From Entamoeba histolytica HM-1:IMSS (Eukaryota > Evosea > Mastigamoebida > Endamoebidae), in assembly GCF_000208925.1 (NCBI RefSeq), contig NW_001915062.1, positions 1 to 30,850 on the forward strand: a DNA stretch of 30,850 nucleotides, read 5' to 3'. Shown here piece by piece: positions 8,336-16,743 of the stretch. The number at the start of each line of letters is the position of its first letter. The first letter of the stretch is position 1. A program made the translations under genes and the position numbers. Under the pieces are notes generated by a model. The model was not told the origin of the DNA. It made no database searches and saw nothing but the letters and a program-made list of their open reading frames with translations.

Positions 8336-9917
8336 TATTGTTGGTATTTCTTCACTAAACACTCCAAGAAATTCATTTCCTAAAATTTTTTTATTTTTTC
8401 TTGATTTTTTTACTTTTTTACTTGTTTTTTGTGATTTTTTTTGACTAGAAGGATTTGAAGAAATGTTCGTTTGTTGTTTGATTTCTTTTGGAACATTTTG
8501 TTTTTGAGACTGTTGAAGAGTAGGATTAGTATTATTTGCATTCATTAAAGATGTTGATGAAGGTCCAAGAGAAGGGAATAAAGGTTCTTTTTTTCTTTGT
8601 TTCTTCGTAATAATTTTATCATTATTTCCTAATGACGGGAAATATTTCATTTCTATCTCTTCTTTATGTAATTCATAATCTTCTTCTAAATAAATGTAAT
8701 GTTCATTCATTCTTTTTAATTCAGCAACTCGTTGTTCTTCTTTTCTTCTTTCTTCTTCTTTTTGTAACTTTTCTATTTTAATTTTTCGTTGACGAGCGTT
8801 ACTTCTTTTATTTATAATTTGAATATATTTGCTCATTACACTGTTATTTACTAACCCATTCATATCAACTTCAATAAGTTTTATTTCTGTTCCTCTAGGA
8901 ATGTGCTGATAAGATTTTATTAACTTTCGTTCTCCTACTCCTGCATCTTCTTCATCTATTTGAAGAATTTTTGATGTAAATGTTGGTAATTTCGTTGGAT
9001 TTTCCATTAACATAGAAAGATTAAATGAAGTTAAATAAATATCTCTTCCAAGCGAGTCTTGATAATAATAATTCCAATCTTTTGGATTAATTGAATATCG
9101 TTTTCGTATCAATCTATCATTCCATTCTTTCTTTAAATCACTAAGTTCTTCTTTCATCATATTATAGTAAAGCCTATATTCATCATCTTGTGGTTTCTTC
9201 ATTTCTAAAATTACTTTTACACTTTCTTTAGCTAATACTGATAGTGGGTCATCTTCTATTACAACATGATAAAATCGTGAATTATTGCATTTTGATGTAG
9301 GTACTGATGTTATAGTCTCTCCAGGAACAAGAGATGGGATAGTAAATCCATTAGGAATTTTAAGTAATTGCATTGTTATTTTATCTCCAAGTTGAATGGA
9401 TGGTTGAATAACAATATCACAAATTGTAAATGGTGAATAAATTAGAGCATTACAAACTGGACATTTATGTGGCGCTGGACATAGCACAAGAAATTGTAAT
9501 AAACATCTCCAACAATACATATGACCACATGAAGTTAAACGTGGCATCACAACATCTTCTAAACAAATTGGACTATATTGATAAATTGTGTCTCTTAAAT
9601 ATTAATCAAAATAGGTTGTTAACCAAACCATTTCGGAAATTCATTTGTATAATACTTTAATTGTACTGCATCGTCAGAGTATAACAATCCATTTTGTACA
9701 TTTGATTTACTTAGGTCAGTGTCAGGAAAGACAAAAAACTGAAAACTAATTGGTTACTTAATATTGTGTGGTAGAAAAAAAAAACAAACTGTGAATAGAT
9801 AAAATGTTTCGGTTCAAGATGGAATCTATGTGATCTCATTGATGAAATATGAAATACTAGAAATTTTGAAGTTTGGCTTTTCTTTTTTTTTTCTCTTTTT
9901 TTAGAAAGACAAGTCAT
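8318..9917 (-). CDS. RNF10-like RING E3 ubiquitin ligase (3 exons)
   Basis: I reconstruct three exons on the minus strand: 9917-9790, 9745-9629 and 9572-8318, giving 499 aa. The introns of 44 and 56 nt start GTTTGT and GTTTGG and end TAG. Splicing restores the first RING cysteine, giving CPIC at residues 82-85. The full C3HC4 RING then reads CPIC, CGHMYCWRC and CPVC (82 to about 122). Upstream, the segment LEPKHFIYSHFQFFVFPDTD and the block leading to KYYTNEFPKCPIC match the RNF10/Mag2 arrangement. The central part is variable. The C-terminus has a Lys/Glu-rich coiled coil and a Ser/Lys-rich tail ending IEDMED. Family knowledge: RNF10 ubiquitylates 40S proteins uS3 and uS5 on stalled ribosomes. 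SINE copy 2 lies immediately downstream and its duplication includes the stop codon. Confidence 0.85.
9573..9628 (-). other. Intron 2 of the RNF10-like gene (56 nt)
   Basis: It starts GTTTGG (a G instead of the usual T at +6) and ends ATATAG. The junction codon TG|T encodes the first RING Cys. Unspliced, this position would read Ser, which strongly supports the intron. Confidence 0.85.
9746..9789 (-). other. Intron 1 of the RNF10-like gene (44 nt)
   Basis: It starts GTTTGT and ends AATTAG, phase 2, with junction codon CA|T (His). It is among the shortest introns in the window. Joining gives the aromatic HFIYSHFQFFVF block expected ahead of the RING. Confidence 0.8.
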
Positions 9918-10290
9918 ATAAACTCTTTTAATTGAATTAAAACTTCTGAAGCAACAACACTAGTTATTTCTTAATACTAATATTATTAAGTTATTAGCCA
10001 AAAATTTTATGTTCAAATTTCAACTTTAGTCTTAGTCTATTTATTGCTATGTGGGTATTTCAGTTACAGTTTGTTTGTAGGATCATTTCTATTGGATAAG
10101 GTTATTGGTTCATTAATTTCTTAGTTATACAAAACCCACTTGTGTGTTATTTAAAATACAATAAAATGCTAATAAAAGTTAAAATGAAATGACTTAGATA
10201 TATCAGAGAGTTAAACAAAATAAGTCATAATTAAGTTATTTTATCATAAGAGTGTTTTTAAGAACAAAAATAGAAATAACAAAAATTCAA
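9918..10290. other. Intergenic spacer between the RNF10-like and SmD1 genes
   Basis: About 370 bp, AT-rich, holding the promoter of the minus-strand RNF10-like gene and the 3' end of SmD1. I see no ORF of note and no clear GAAC box. Confidence 0.6.
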
Positions 10291-10664
10291 TCATTTTTTT
10301 GGTTTTAATTCTGTTTTTTTCTTCAATGCACCTAAAAATGTTATATATGACAATGAGACAAAAAAGAAGAAAAGAACAAACTTTTTACTGCTGCTTTAAC
10401 TTTTAGTCTCGGTGTATCATCTACAAGGTAAGTGTCAAGATTTAATGACTCTGGAAGTATTATATTTCTGATTGTGTTTCCTCTTACTGTTGATTGGTCT
10501 AAGTTAATTGGGTTTTTTCCTTTTTGTGTCATTTTTACAACTTTTAAATGGACGTTCATGTAGTTATCAACACCAACAATTGTTCCAGTGAGTACTGCCC
10601 CACTCTTTAATTCAATTGTGACGACTTCATTTGTTAGCCTCATCAAAAATCTTACTAATTTCAT
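10291..10664 (-). CDS. SmD1: Sm D1 core snRNP protein (2 exons)
   Basis: Exons 10664-10382 and 10331-10291 give 107 aa. SmD1 is one of seven Sm proteins forming the ring on the U-rich Sm site of U1, U2, U4 and U5 snRNA. The start [10 protein letters not shown], the Sm1 motif around [22 protein letters not shown] (about 17-38) and the Sm2 segment [17 protein letters not shown] are nearly those of human SmD1. The 50-nt intron (GTTTGT...TTTTAG) leaves a last exon of only 13 codons encoding a Lys-rich tail ending KPKK. Unlike animal SmD1, there is no Gly-Arg repeat tail, so SMN-type recognition through dimethylated RG repeats is unlikely from this subunit. The start codon is 37 bp from the divergent RRM/SURP gene. 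Confidence 0.95.
10332..10381 (-). other. Intron of SmD1 (50 nt)
   Basis: It starts GTTTGTTC and ends TTTTTAG, phase 1, with junction codon A|GT (Ser). Without splicing the frame runs into a hydrophobic, non-family tail ([13 protein letters not shown]). Confidence 0.85.
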
Positions 10665-10701
10665 GGTTATAAGAAATGATCTTTTTAAGTTCTATTTGAA
10701 G
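10665..10701. promoter_or_regulatory. 37-bp divergent start-to-start spacer
   Basis: Only 37 bp separate the ATG of SmD1 (minus) from the chosen ATG of the RRM/SURP gene (plus). Either the two promoters overlap the opposite coding regions, or one gene has a further upstream start. I see no GAAC box inside the 37 bp. Confidence 0.5.
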
Positions 10702-11913
10702 ATGGAATATCCAAACTACCCATTTTTTCCTTTTTCTGACCCAAATTACTTATCCTATTATCAAATGGGATATCTTCAACCATTCCAATTCTCTCAACCA
10801 CCACCTCCGCCACCACCTGCTCCAGATAAATCTACTCAACAAATAAATAACCCTCATGAAGACAAAAAGACATTATATGTTGGGAATTTACTTCCTGGAA
10901 TGGCAGAGGAATTACGAGGATTGTTTGAGGCATATGGAAGCATTGAAAGTATTAATCAACCAAAAGGTAAGAATTTTATGTTTATTCATTTTAGTAAGGA
11001 GGAAAGTGCTAAAGAGGCAAAAGAAGAGTTAAATGGGACAACGTATGGAGGTACTACACTGAAAATAGGATATGGAAAAGCAGAAATAAGCACTACATTT
11101 GTACCAAACAATCAAAATCAGACTGATTATCAAAGTGAAACAAATGCAAAAGAAAATGAAATCATTTATCAACACCTTAACCAAATATTAAAAGATGAAG
11201 AAAATGAAGTAAGTCAAGTTAACCAACCAAAAGAAAATATTAAAAAAGGACATCGTACAAAAGAATATGAAGTTAATAGAGTATTATGGGTTGGAGGATT
11301 AAATAATAATGAAATGAAAATATTTTCTAAATTAACTCAATATGGACCAGTTGATAGAATTAGAATTGGAATTAATAATAGATGTGCATTGATTGAATTT
11401 AAAAACATTGAAGATGCAAAAAGAGCAATTAACGAAATGATACATGTATTATTTGATGAAGACAAAGTAAAAATAAGATATGAAAAAGATCTTAATTTCC
11501 AAAGCAAAACTTGGTTTCCTGATATGCCAAGTCATTTTATTCTTAAAGAGAATGAACCAATTAAACCATTATCAATTGAAGAAGAGAAAATGATTGATGA
11601 AAAAACAAAGAAAATTATTGATGAATTAATTCCTTATTTAGATAAGTATGGACAAGAATTTGAAGAATTAGTTATTAAAAAATGTTCTTCAGACCTACAT
11701 TTCAAATTTTTAAATCAAGAAGAAACACTTGAATTTCATTATTACTTGTGGAAAGTTTTTGAGTTTGAAATGAAGAAAATGAATTTGGATACAAATGTTG
11801 TTAATGTTATTGAACCAGTAAAAGAAGATATTCCTCCATGGTTAATGTCAAGTGATGATGATGATAGTGAAGAGAAAAAAGAAACGTCTAACACAATGGA
11901 AGAAATGTATTAA
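10702..11913 (+). CDS. Two-RRM plus SURP splicing-factor-like protein (SR140/U2SURP-like)
   Basis: A protein of 403 aa from the ATG at 10702. An earlier in-frame ATG at 10588 would overlap SmD1 coding and is less likely. There is a Tyr/Phe/Pro-rich leader with a seven-proline run (33-39). RRM1 spans about 57-127, with RNP2 LYVGNL and RNP1-like KGKNFMFIHF, ending LKIGYGKAE as in SR140. A second, weaker RRM (about 193-263) starts VLWVGGL. A SURP module (about 300-352) shows a helix IIDELIPYLDKYGQEFEELV and then FKFLNQEE...YYLWKVFEFE. The tail is acidic (WLMSSDDDDSEE). Family knowledge: the RRM plus SURP order is found in the U2 snRNP-associated protein SR140. The CID domain of SR140 is absent, so a different spliceosomal role is possible. 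SmD1 is the divergent neighbour. Confidence 0.75.
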   Translation: MEYPNYPFFPFSDPNYLSYYQMGYLQPFQFSQPPPPPPPAPDKSTQQINNPHEDKKTLYVGNLLPGMAEELRGLFEAYGSIESINQPKGKNFMFIHFSKEESAKEAKEELNGTTYGGTTLKIGYGKAEISTTFVPNNQNQTDYQSETNAKENEIIYQHLNQILKDEENEVSQVNQPKENIKKGHRTKEYEVNRVLWVGGLNNNEMKIFSKLTQYGPVDRIRIGINNRCALIEFKNIEDAKRAINEMIHVLFDEDKVKIRYEKDLNFQSKTWFPDMPSHFILKENEPIKPLSIEEEKMIDEKTKKIIDELIPYLDKYGQEFEELVIKKCSSDLHFKFLNQEETLEFHYYLWKVFEFEMKKMNLDTNVVNVIEPVKEDIPPWLMSSDDDDSEEKKETSNTMEEMY

Positions 11914-12003
11914 AGTGAAAAATAAACAAGACTCTAAAAAAGCAATAATTCTGATTAATTGTGTGTTATAATTAAAATTTTAAATTATAACTATTCTTTT
12001 GTG

Positions 12004-12719
12004 TTAACAACAACTGTTCATTGATTCAGCTTGTCGCATAAATGCTTTTGAAGTTGTTGAAAGATCATTACTTTGATCTATAAGATCATCTAATTTTTCA
12101 CCACGTTCTAATAATTCATCCATTGCCTTAACTAAAATTTCCTGTGTTTCTGTTAAATCAGTTTGGATTTGTGTTAGTTTATCTCCTTTCTTTGGATCGA
12201 CATATTGTTGAAATAGTACTGATACAGGTTGATATTTAAATTGTAAGTCGGATTTAATAGTGTTGAAGGAAGGTCCTTTGTATGATTGTCTAAATGCTTG
12301 CATCATTTTACTCAATACCACTGTAGCAACACGATCAGGGTATGATTTTGTAGTTATTGCTACAACAGCAAGCTATTAATCGTTAATTTTTCTTCTCTTT
12401 TATATAATCTTTTGATGTTCAATGAGTTGACCATCTATTATAAACAAAAGTCATAACAAACTCCATCATTTTCCATATAAACATGTCCTTTGAATGTAGA
12501 TGGTTCTTGAAGAGTAATACACATTCGTTTATTTGTAATAGCTCGTTGGGCAATTTGACGAGCAGAAAATTTTAATGGTCCTTCAGCATTCATTCTTTCA
12601 AAAAATCCCATTTGTGAAAAATCCTCTTCTATTTGAAGAAAGAAAGGTGATTGTTGAGGTGAATTTCTAATGAGTATACCAGCAAAGATCATAAACATAT
12701 TATCAGTCCATACTGACAT
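12004..12719 (-). CDS. YKT6: YKT6-type longin R-SNARE (2 exons)
   Basis: Exons 12719-12462 and 12372-12004 give 208 aa (human YKT6 has 198). YKT6 is an R-SNARE acting in ER-Golgi, endosomal and vacuolar fusion. The longin domain runs from about 8 to 125, and splicing joins FKGHVYMENDG to LAVVAITTKSYPDRVA, matching the YKT6 beta-strand core. The SNARE motif (about 145-200) contains LLERGEKLDDLIDQS with the zero-layer Arg. The protein ends MNSCC with the stop directly after the second Cys, so the usual two-Cys-plus-AAX box (CCxxM) is cut to a bare CC. I chose the start at 12719 because of its length match and a TATA-like GTATTTATT upstream (12798-12806). In-frame ATGs at 12818 and 12791 are alternatives. 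Confidence 0.88.
12373..12461 (-). other. Intron of YKT6 (89 nt)
   Basis: It starts GTTTGTTATG and ends TTAATAG, phase 0. Reading through adds CYDFCL and a stop. An internal TAG at about 12434 is an alternative acceptor that I reject because it breaks the longin match. Confidence 0.85.
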
Positions 12720-12971
12720 CTTTGAGAATGACAAAGTGAGATGATTTGATTTTAAGATCTTATGATAAACAAACGTAATTGTTGATGACATTTTCAGAAT
12801 AAATACTTTATATCTCATTTTTAAATAAAAACTGAAGGAGGTAGTAGTAATTTGTCATATGCTTTCAAAATAATAACAATGGAAATGTTCATTCTTTAAC
12901 TTGTTACTTTTCTAAGAAAATTTGACTAAAAAATGAATAAAAAATAATAAAAAAATCTATTTAACCATACC

Positions 12972-13979
12972 ATGTCTCAGTCGAGTATCTTCATTCCTGT
13001 AGATGAATTAAAAGCAAAAGAACGTAGTATCCAACAAGACAGAAATAAAATGAGAGAAAACCTCTTAAAAGGACCTTATTTATACAGAAAAAGTCATAAT
13101 ACCTCTTCAGATGAATTTAAGGGTAATGATATGATTACTGTATATATTGCATCTGGAATAATAAGTGTAATGTTTATTTCTTCATTTTATGCATTTATTC
13201 ATTTACCAATTGTATGGATAATGCCAATTCCATTAACACTCTTTATTCTTATGTCAGTTTCATATTACAAAGCAGTTACAACAAAACCAGGGAAATGTAT
13301 TAATTTTCAACCAAAATGTTCTGAAGAAGAAAAACAACAAGCAATTGAAAGAGAGACATTTGGAAAAGAACATGGATTTAAAATAGTTGATATTGGATAT
13401 CCTACAAGATATTGTACATATTGCAAATCATTTAGATCTGAACGTTCTTATCATTGTAAGAAATGTGGGTGTTGTGTATTAAGGAGAGACCATCATTGTC
13501 CATGGATTGGACAATGTGTAGGTCTAAACAATCATCGGTATTTTATGCAATTTCTTTACTATCTCCCTATCAATGGATTTACTGGAATGATTATTCAAAT
13601 ATGGTATCTTGTCAAACAAATGCAAACAGGACTTGGTGACCCATCACCAGGAAATGTATTTTTTATTATTTTTTCATTAATTAGTGCAATGATTATGTTT
13701 GCAATGAGTTGTGCTGTTGCATCTCTAACATACCATTATTCATATTTACTCTTAAAAAATATGTCATCAATGGAAGACATTGAACTTGTTCGGTATGAAT
13801 GTCTTTCACATCATAAAGTACCCCATTTTCCAAGTTATGACATTGGGGCATTGAAAAATTGGCAATCAATCATGGGAACATCATTTCTCAGTTGGACTTG
13901 TCCATGGTATAATGAAAATAAAGAACTAAATCAAAATTCATTTACTGAAATATCCTTATCATCAATTCATATTGACTAA
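12972..13979 (+). CDS. DHHC-type protein S-acyltransferase
   Basis: A protein of 335 aa that transfers palmitate from palmitoyl-CoA to cysteines of membrane proteins. There are four membrane segments: about 54-78, 80-100, 190-213 and 228-256. Between segments 2 and 3 lies the zinc-binding cysteine-rich domain: YCTYCKSFRSERSYHC, KKCGCCV, RRDHHCPWIGQCVGLNNHRYF. The DHHC is at 173-176 with Cys176 as the acyl acceptor. TKPG (105-108) sits in the DPG-motif position after TM2. No clear TTxE motif follows TM4. The C-terminus is short, without ankyrin repeats (those would be N-terminal), so it resembles ordinary Golgi or plasma-membrane DHHC enzymes. A link to the adjacent YKT6, whose terminal cysteines could be palmitoylated, is tempting but only positional. 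Confidence 0.95.
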   Translation: MSQSSIFIPVDELKAKERSIQQDRNKMRENLLKGPYLYRKSHNTSSDEFKGNDMITVYIASGIISVMFISSFYAFIHLPIVWIMPIPLTLFILMSVSYYKAVTTKPGKCINFQPKCSEEEKQQAIERETFGKEHGFKIVDIGYPTRYCTYCKSFRSERSYHCKKCGCCVLRRDHHCPWIGQCVGLNNHRYFMQFLYYLPINGFTGMIIQIWYLVKQMQTGLGDPSPGNVFFIIFSLISAMIMFAMSCAVASLTYHYSYLLLKNMSSMEDIELVRYECLSHHKVPHFPSYDIGALKNWQSIMGTSFLSWTCPWYNENKELNQNSFTEISLSSIHID

Positions 13980-14141
13980 TCAATGTTGTAATAAAAGAAT
14001 AAAAGTTAATTTAAGAATGAACTTCATCAAATCAAGTAAAAATTCAATCAAGTAAGTATTATACAACTTTTAATTTACTAATTATTGTTGGATTTTATTT
14101 CCTAAAACCCAAAACGAAAAGAATAGCAAAAAAAATTAAAA

Positions 14142-15050
14142 TTAGTTTTGTGAGTCAATAAGTCTTTTTGTTTCTTCATTTTGGGAAATATCTGGAGATT
14201 CAATTTTTTTATGGCGTTTATTACACAAATAGAAATCAATATAGTCATACTTGATTTGCATAATAACAAGTAATGAGTGCTGAATTAAAGAAACCACAGA
14301 AGAAAGAATTGTTGTGACATGTTGTTCAGTAGAGAAAAACATAAAGCATAATACAACTAGAAAACCAATTGTTTGAAAAGTATTAGCACTTAATGACATT
14401 GAACCACCACTTTTTGTTGAAAAAGTTTTCCAAAGTTGTGGAAGATATTCAACGAACGTTATAACTGAAGAAAGGATACCGAAAACATAAGCAAAATAAT
14501 AAGTAAATGGTTCACAGATACCGATTTTAGTTAAACTAATAAACACCATAATGAAGGCAAAGACAAAGAATAAAATAATAATAATATAATAAAGAATTAC
14601 CCGTTTAAAGACACGTGAGTGTTTGTCTTGATAAAATAAAAGGAATAATGTATATTCAATAAATCCCATTATTACAAGTGAGACAAACTGAAAATATGAA
14701 AGAAGTGGAGGAAGACATTTTGATAAACCAATATCAGAACAACTTTCCATAAAAGGAAAATTTAAAATAGTTGAGTTTGTTGTAGCAAATATTTGATTAC
14801 AAACCATTAAGAAAAGATAAGTTGGTGATAAACCTTCACTTGTCTTTCTTCTAATAATCTTAATAATTTGAGGAAGAATAGAGACTGTAGTAAATATAAG
14901 AATTAAACTTCCAATGATAATTTCGAATGTAGATAATTCAGGGATATACCAATACTCATCTGAGCCACTATGCTCTGTATCACAAGCATCTATACCACTA
15001 GAAATAACAAAAGGAATACAAAAAGTAATTAAAATGAAGTAATACTTCAT
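14142..15050 (-). CDS. PQ-loop repeat membrane protein
   Basis: A protein of 302 aa. A likely signal peptide (about 1-18, ending VISSG) is followed by a short lumenal piece with cysteines, then seven predicted membrane spans. Two PQ-loop motifs are visible: ILPQIIKIIRRKTSEGLSP (PQ near residue 60) and EYLPQLWKTFSTKSGGSMS (PQ near 206). Family knowledge: PQ-loop proteins include lysosomal cystine and cationic amino-acid exporters (cystinosin, PQLC2), the KDEL receptor relatives and MPDU1. The spacing and the charged or Ser-rich stretch after each PQ fit the transporter group. A cleavable signal peptide ahead of TM1 is uncommon outside cystinosin. A short cytosolic tail ends the protein. Substrate cannot be read from the sequence. 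It lies 113 bp downstream of proteasome alpha-2 on the same strand. Confidence 0.85.
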   Translation of the reverse strand: MKYYFILITFCIPFVISSGIDACDTEHSGSDEYWYIPELSTFEIIIGSLILIFTTVSILPQIIKIIRRKTSEGLSPTYLFLMVCNQIFATTNSTILNFPFMESCSDIGLSKCLPPLLSYFQFVSLVIMGFIEYTLFLLFYQDKHSRVFKRVILYYIIIILFFVFAFIMVFISLTKIGICEPFTYYFAYVFGILSSVITFVEYLPQLWKTFSTKSGGSMSLSANTFQTIGFLVVLCFMFFSTEQHVTTILSSVVSLIQHSLLVIMQIKYDYIDFYLCNKRHKKIESPDISQNEETKRLIDSQN

Positions 15051-15162
15051 TTGAATTAAACAAGAAAATAATAACTACAATTATTTTTTTATAACAAAAC
15101 AAATAAACTATAAGTTATAATAACAAAAACTAAAAAACTTGAAGAAAATGAAATTAAACGAT

Positions 15163-15873
15163 TTAATTGGCAATATCCAAATAATCTCTGATTTCTGATG
15201 GAGTTAATACTTTAAACCCATTTTCTTTTGTACAAAGTCCAATTTCAATATTATGTTCATTCATTTCTCCTTCAAATCCCTCTTTTAATGCTAAAATAGC
15301 AGTATGAATAGCATCTTCTAACTCAATATCATCGTGATATCGCTTTTCTAAGAATGTCTTAACTGATGTCATATTCTTTCCAAGTGCTGTTGCTTTCCAA
15401 GTCCAAAATGATCCACTTGGATCAACTTGATATAAACGTGGTGTTTTACCATCAAATCCTGCAACTAACACACTGACTCCAAATGGTCTAACACCTCCTT
15501 TTTGAGTATATTCTTGCATTAAATATGCTAACTTTCTTGTCATCATTGAACAATTTATATCTTCTTGATATTCTAACCAATACTTTTGTCCTTCTTTTCT
15601 TCCTTTTTTTACTAATACTCGAGCGTCAGGTCCCATTCCACTACTTACCATTCCAACACTATCACATAAATGATTAATTTTTTGTATTGACTCACTTATA
15701 TACATTGGTGGTAATGACTTTTCTACTGCTAATACAATTCCATCTTTAGCTTTAATACCGACACTAGTTGAACCAGCAGAAATAGCATTAAGTGCATATT
15801 CGATTTGAACTAATTTTCCGCTGGGACTGAATGTTGTTAATGAAAATCCATAATCATCTTCTCCTCCTTCCAT
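15163..15873 (-). CDS. PSMA2: 20S proteasome subunit alpha-2 (PSMA2)
   Basis: A protein of 236 aa from the ATG at 15873. It is a non-catalytic alpha-ring subunit of the 20S core. The N-terminal alpha signature is YGFSLTTFSPSGKLVQIEYA (about 8-27). VSSGMGPDARVLV, MQEYTQKGGVRPFGVS, QVDPSGSFWTWKATALGKN and FLEKRYHDDIELEDAIHTAI are close to human PSMA2 and set it apart from alpha-1 and alpha-3 to alpha-7. An in-frame ATG 45 bp upstream (15918) would add MNLKKENYKKSNKLT. That ATG is itself part of a perfect GAAC box (AATGAACTT), so I read it as promoter and prefer 15873, which also gives family length. No catalytic Thr is expected in alpha subunits. Confidence 0.96.
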   Translation of the reverse strand: MEGGEDDYGFSLTTFSPSGKLVQIEYALNAISAGSTSVGIKAKDGIVLAVEKSLPPMYISESIQKINHLCDSVGMVSSGMGPDARVLVKKGRKEGQKYWLEYQEDINCSMMTRKLAYLMQEYTQKGGVRPFGVSVLVAGFDGKTPRLYQVDPSGSFWTWKATALGKNMTSVKTFLEKRYHDDIELEDAIHTAILALKEGFEGEMNEHNIEIGLCTKENGFKVLTPSEIRDYLDIAN

Positions 15874-15910
15874 TGTTAATTTGTTTGACTTTTTATAATT
15901 CTCTTTTTTT

Positions 15911-15919
15911 AAGTTCATT
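15911..15919 (-). promoter_or_regulatory. GAAC element of the alpha-2 gene
   Basis: The minus strand reads AATGAACTT, matching the E. histolytica GAAC core-promoter element. It lies about 40 bp upstream of the preferred ATG, so the ATG inside it is unlikely to start translation. Confidence 0.65.
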
Positions 15920-16097
15920 TTATTATTTTTATTATTTATTTTATTATTTATTTAATTCTCTAATACTTCAACACAACCAGAAGAAAAACAAATTCTTAAA
16001 AAATTAAATAACACAAAAATTTAGAAATATAACAAATAAACTGTGAATTGTTAGTTGGGAGTTAAATTTCCTTTTCTGAAAAAATGGAATAATTTGC

Positions 16098-16743
16098 TTA
16101 AACAACAACACATCCTTCTTTGCTTGTTTTTTCCTTTTCTTCAGCTCTTCCACGAACAACGTCAATTGCTACTTTAAAAGTTTCTTTTACATTAGATCCT
16201 GTTTTAGCACTACATTCACAAAAAGCAGCAGCACCAATCTTTGTTTTCAATTCTTCTCCCTTTGCAGTTGAGATACAATCTGTACTTTTGTCTTTTCTTC
16301 GATCACTTTTTGTAGCAACAAGTACAACCTTTGCTTCTTTACAGAAGTGAGTTACTTCTGAAATCCACTACTTATAAACAATTGTTTTTTCAATTAAGAA
16401 GCAAGAAAAAATGCAATGCATAAATAATAATAAGCAAATCAGAAGAAATAAAAAATAAACAAACTTTAACTTCTATATTCTCAAATGAATTTTGGTCATC
16501 AACAGCATAACAAATGAGAAAAACATCTGTATCGGGATAAGCCCTATTACGAATTCTATCAAAATCTTCTTGTCCAGCAGTGTCCCACATTTGTAAATTA
16601 ATATGACCTTTCTTATATGATACTTGTTCGACAAAATTTTCAAATACAGTTGGTACATAGTCTTCAGGGAAAGTATTTAAACGGTATCGAGTTAATAAAC
16701 ATGTTTTTCCTACAGCACCATCACCAACAATGACTAATTTCAT
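16098..16743 (-). CDS. Rho/Rac family small GTPase (2 exons)
   Basis: Exons 16743-16465 and 16367-16098 give 182 aa. It is a molecular switch for actin and membrane dynamics. The P-loop is GDGAVGKT (7-14), switch I contains YVPTVFENF (29-37), and switch II is DTAGQEDFDRIR (54-65). The G4 motif TKSD is at 112-115 (TKxD as in Rho, with Ser for the usual Leu) and G5 CSAKT at 145-149. Splicing joins SFENIEVK to WISEVTHFCKEAKVVLV, the classic Rho mid-region. A short Rho insert (RRKDKSTDCISTAKGEE) is present. The tail ends GCVVV, a CAAX box whose last Val makes the prenyl type uncertain. There is no strong polybasic run before it. Entamoeba has a large Rac/Rho family, so I do not assign a member number. 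Confidence 0.95.
16368..16464 (-). other. Intron of the Rho GTPase gene (97 nt)
   Basis: It starts GTTTGTTT and ends TAAGTAG, phase 0. Exon 2 starts with TGG (Trp of the Rho-family WISEV/WxPEV position). It is the longest intron reconstructed in the window. Confidence 0.9.

Noticed and set aside
12438..12818. Separate 126-codon gene upstream of a 105-codon SNARE
   Set aside because: Joining them across an 89-nt intron gives a complete YKT6 longin plus SNARE protein, so they are one gene.
16120..16350. 76-codon plus-strand frame
   Set aside because: It is the complement of the second exon of the Rho GTPase.
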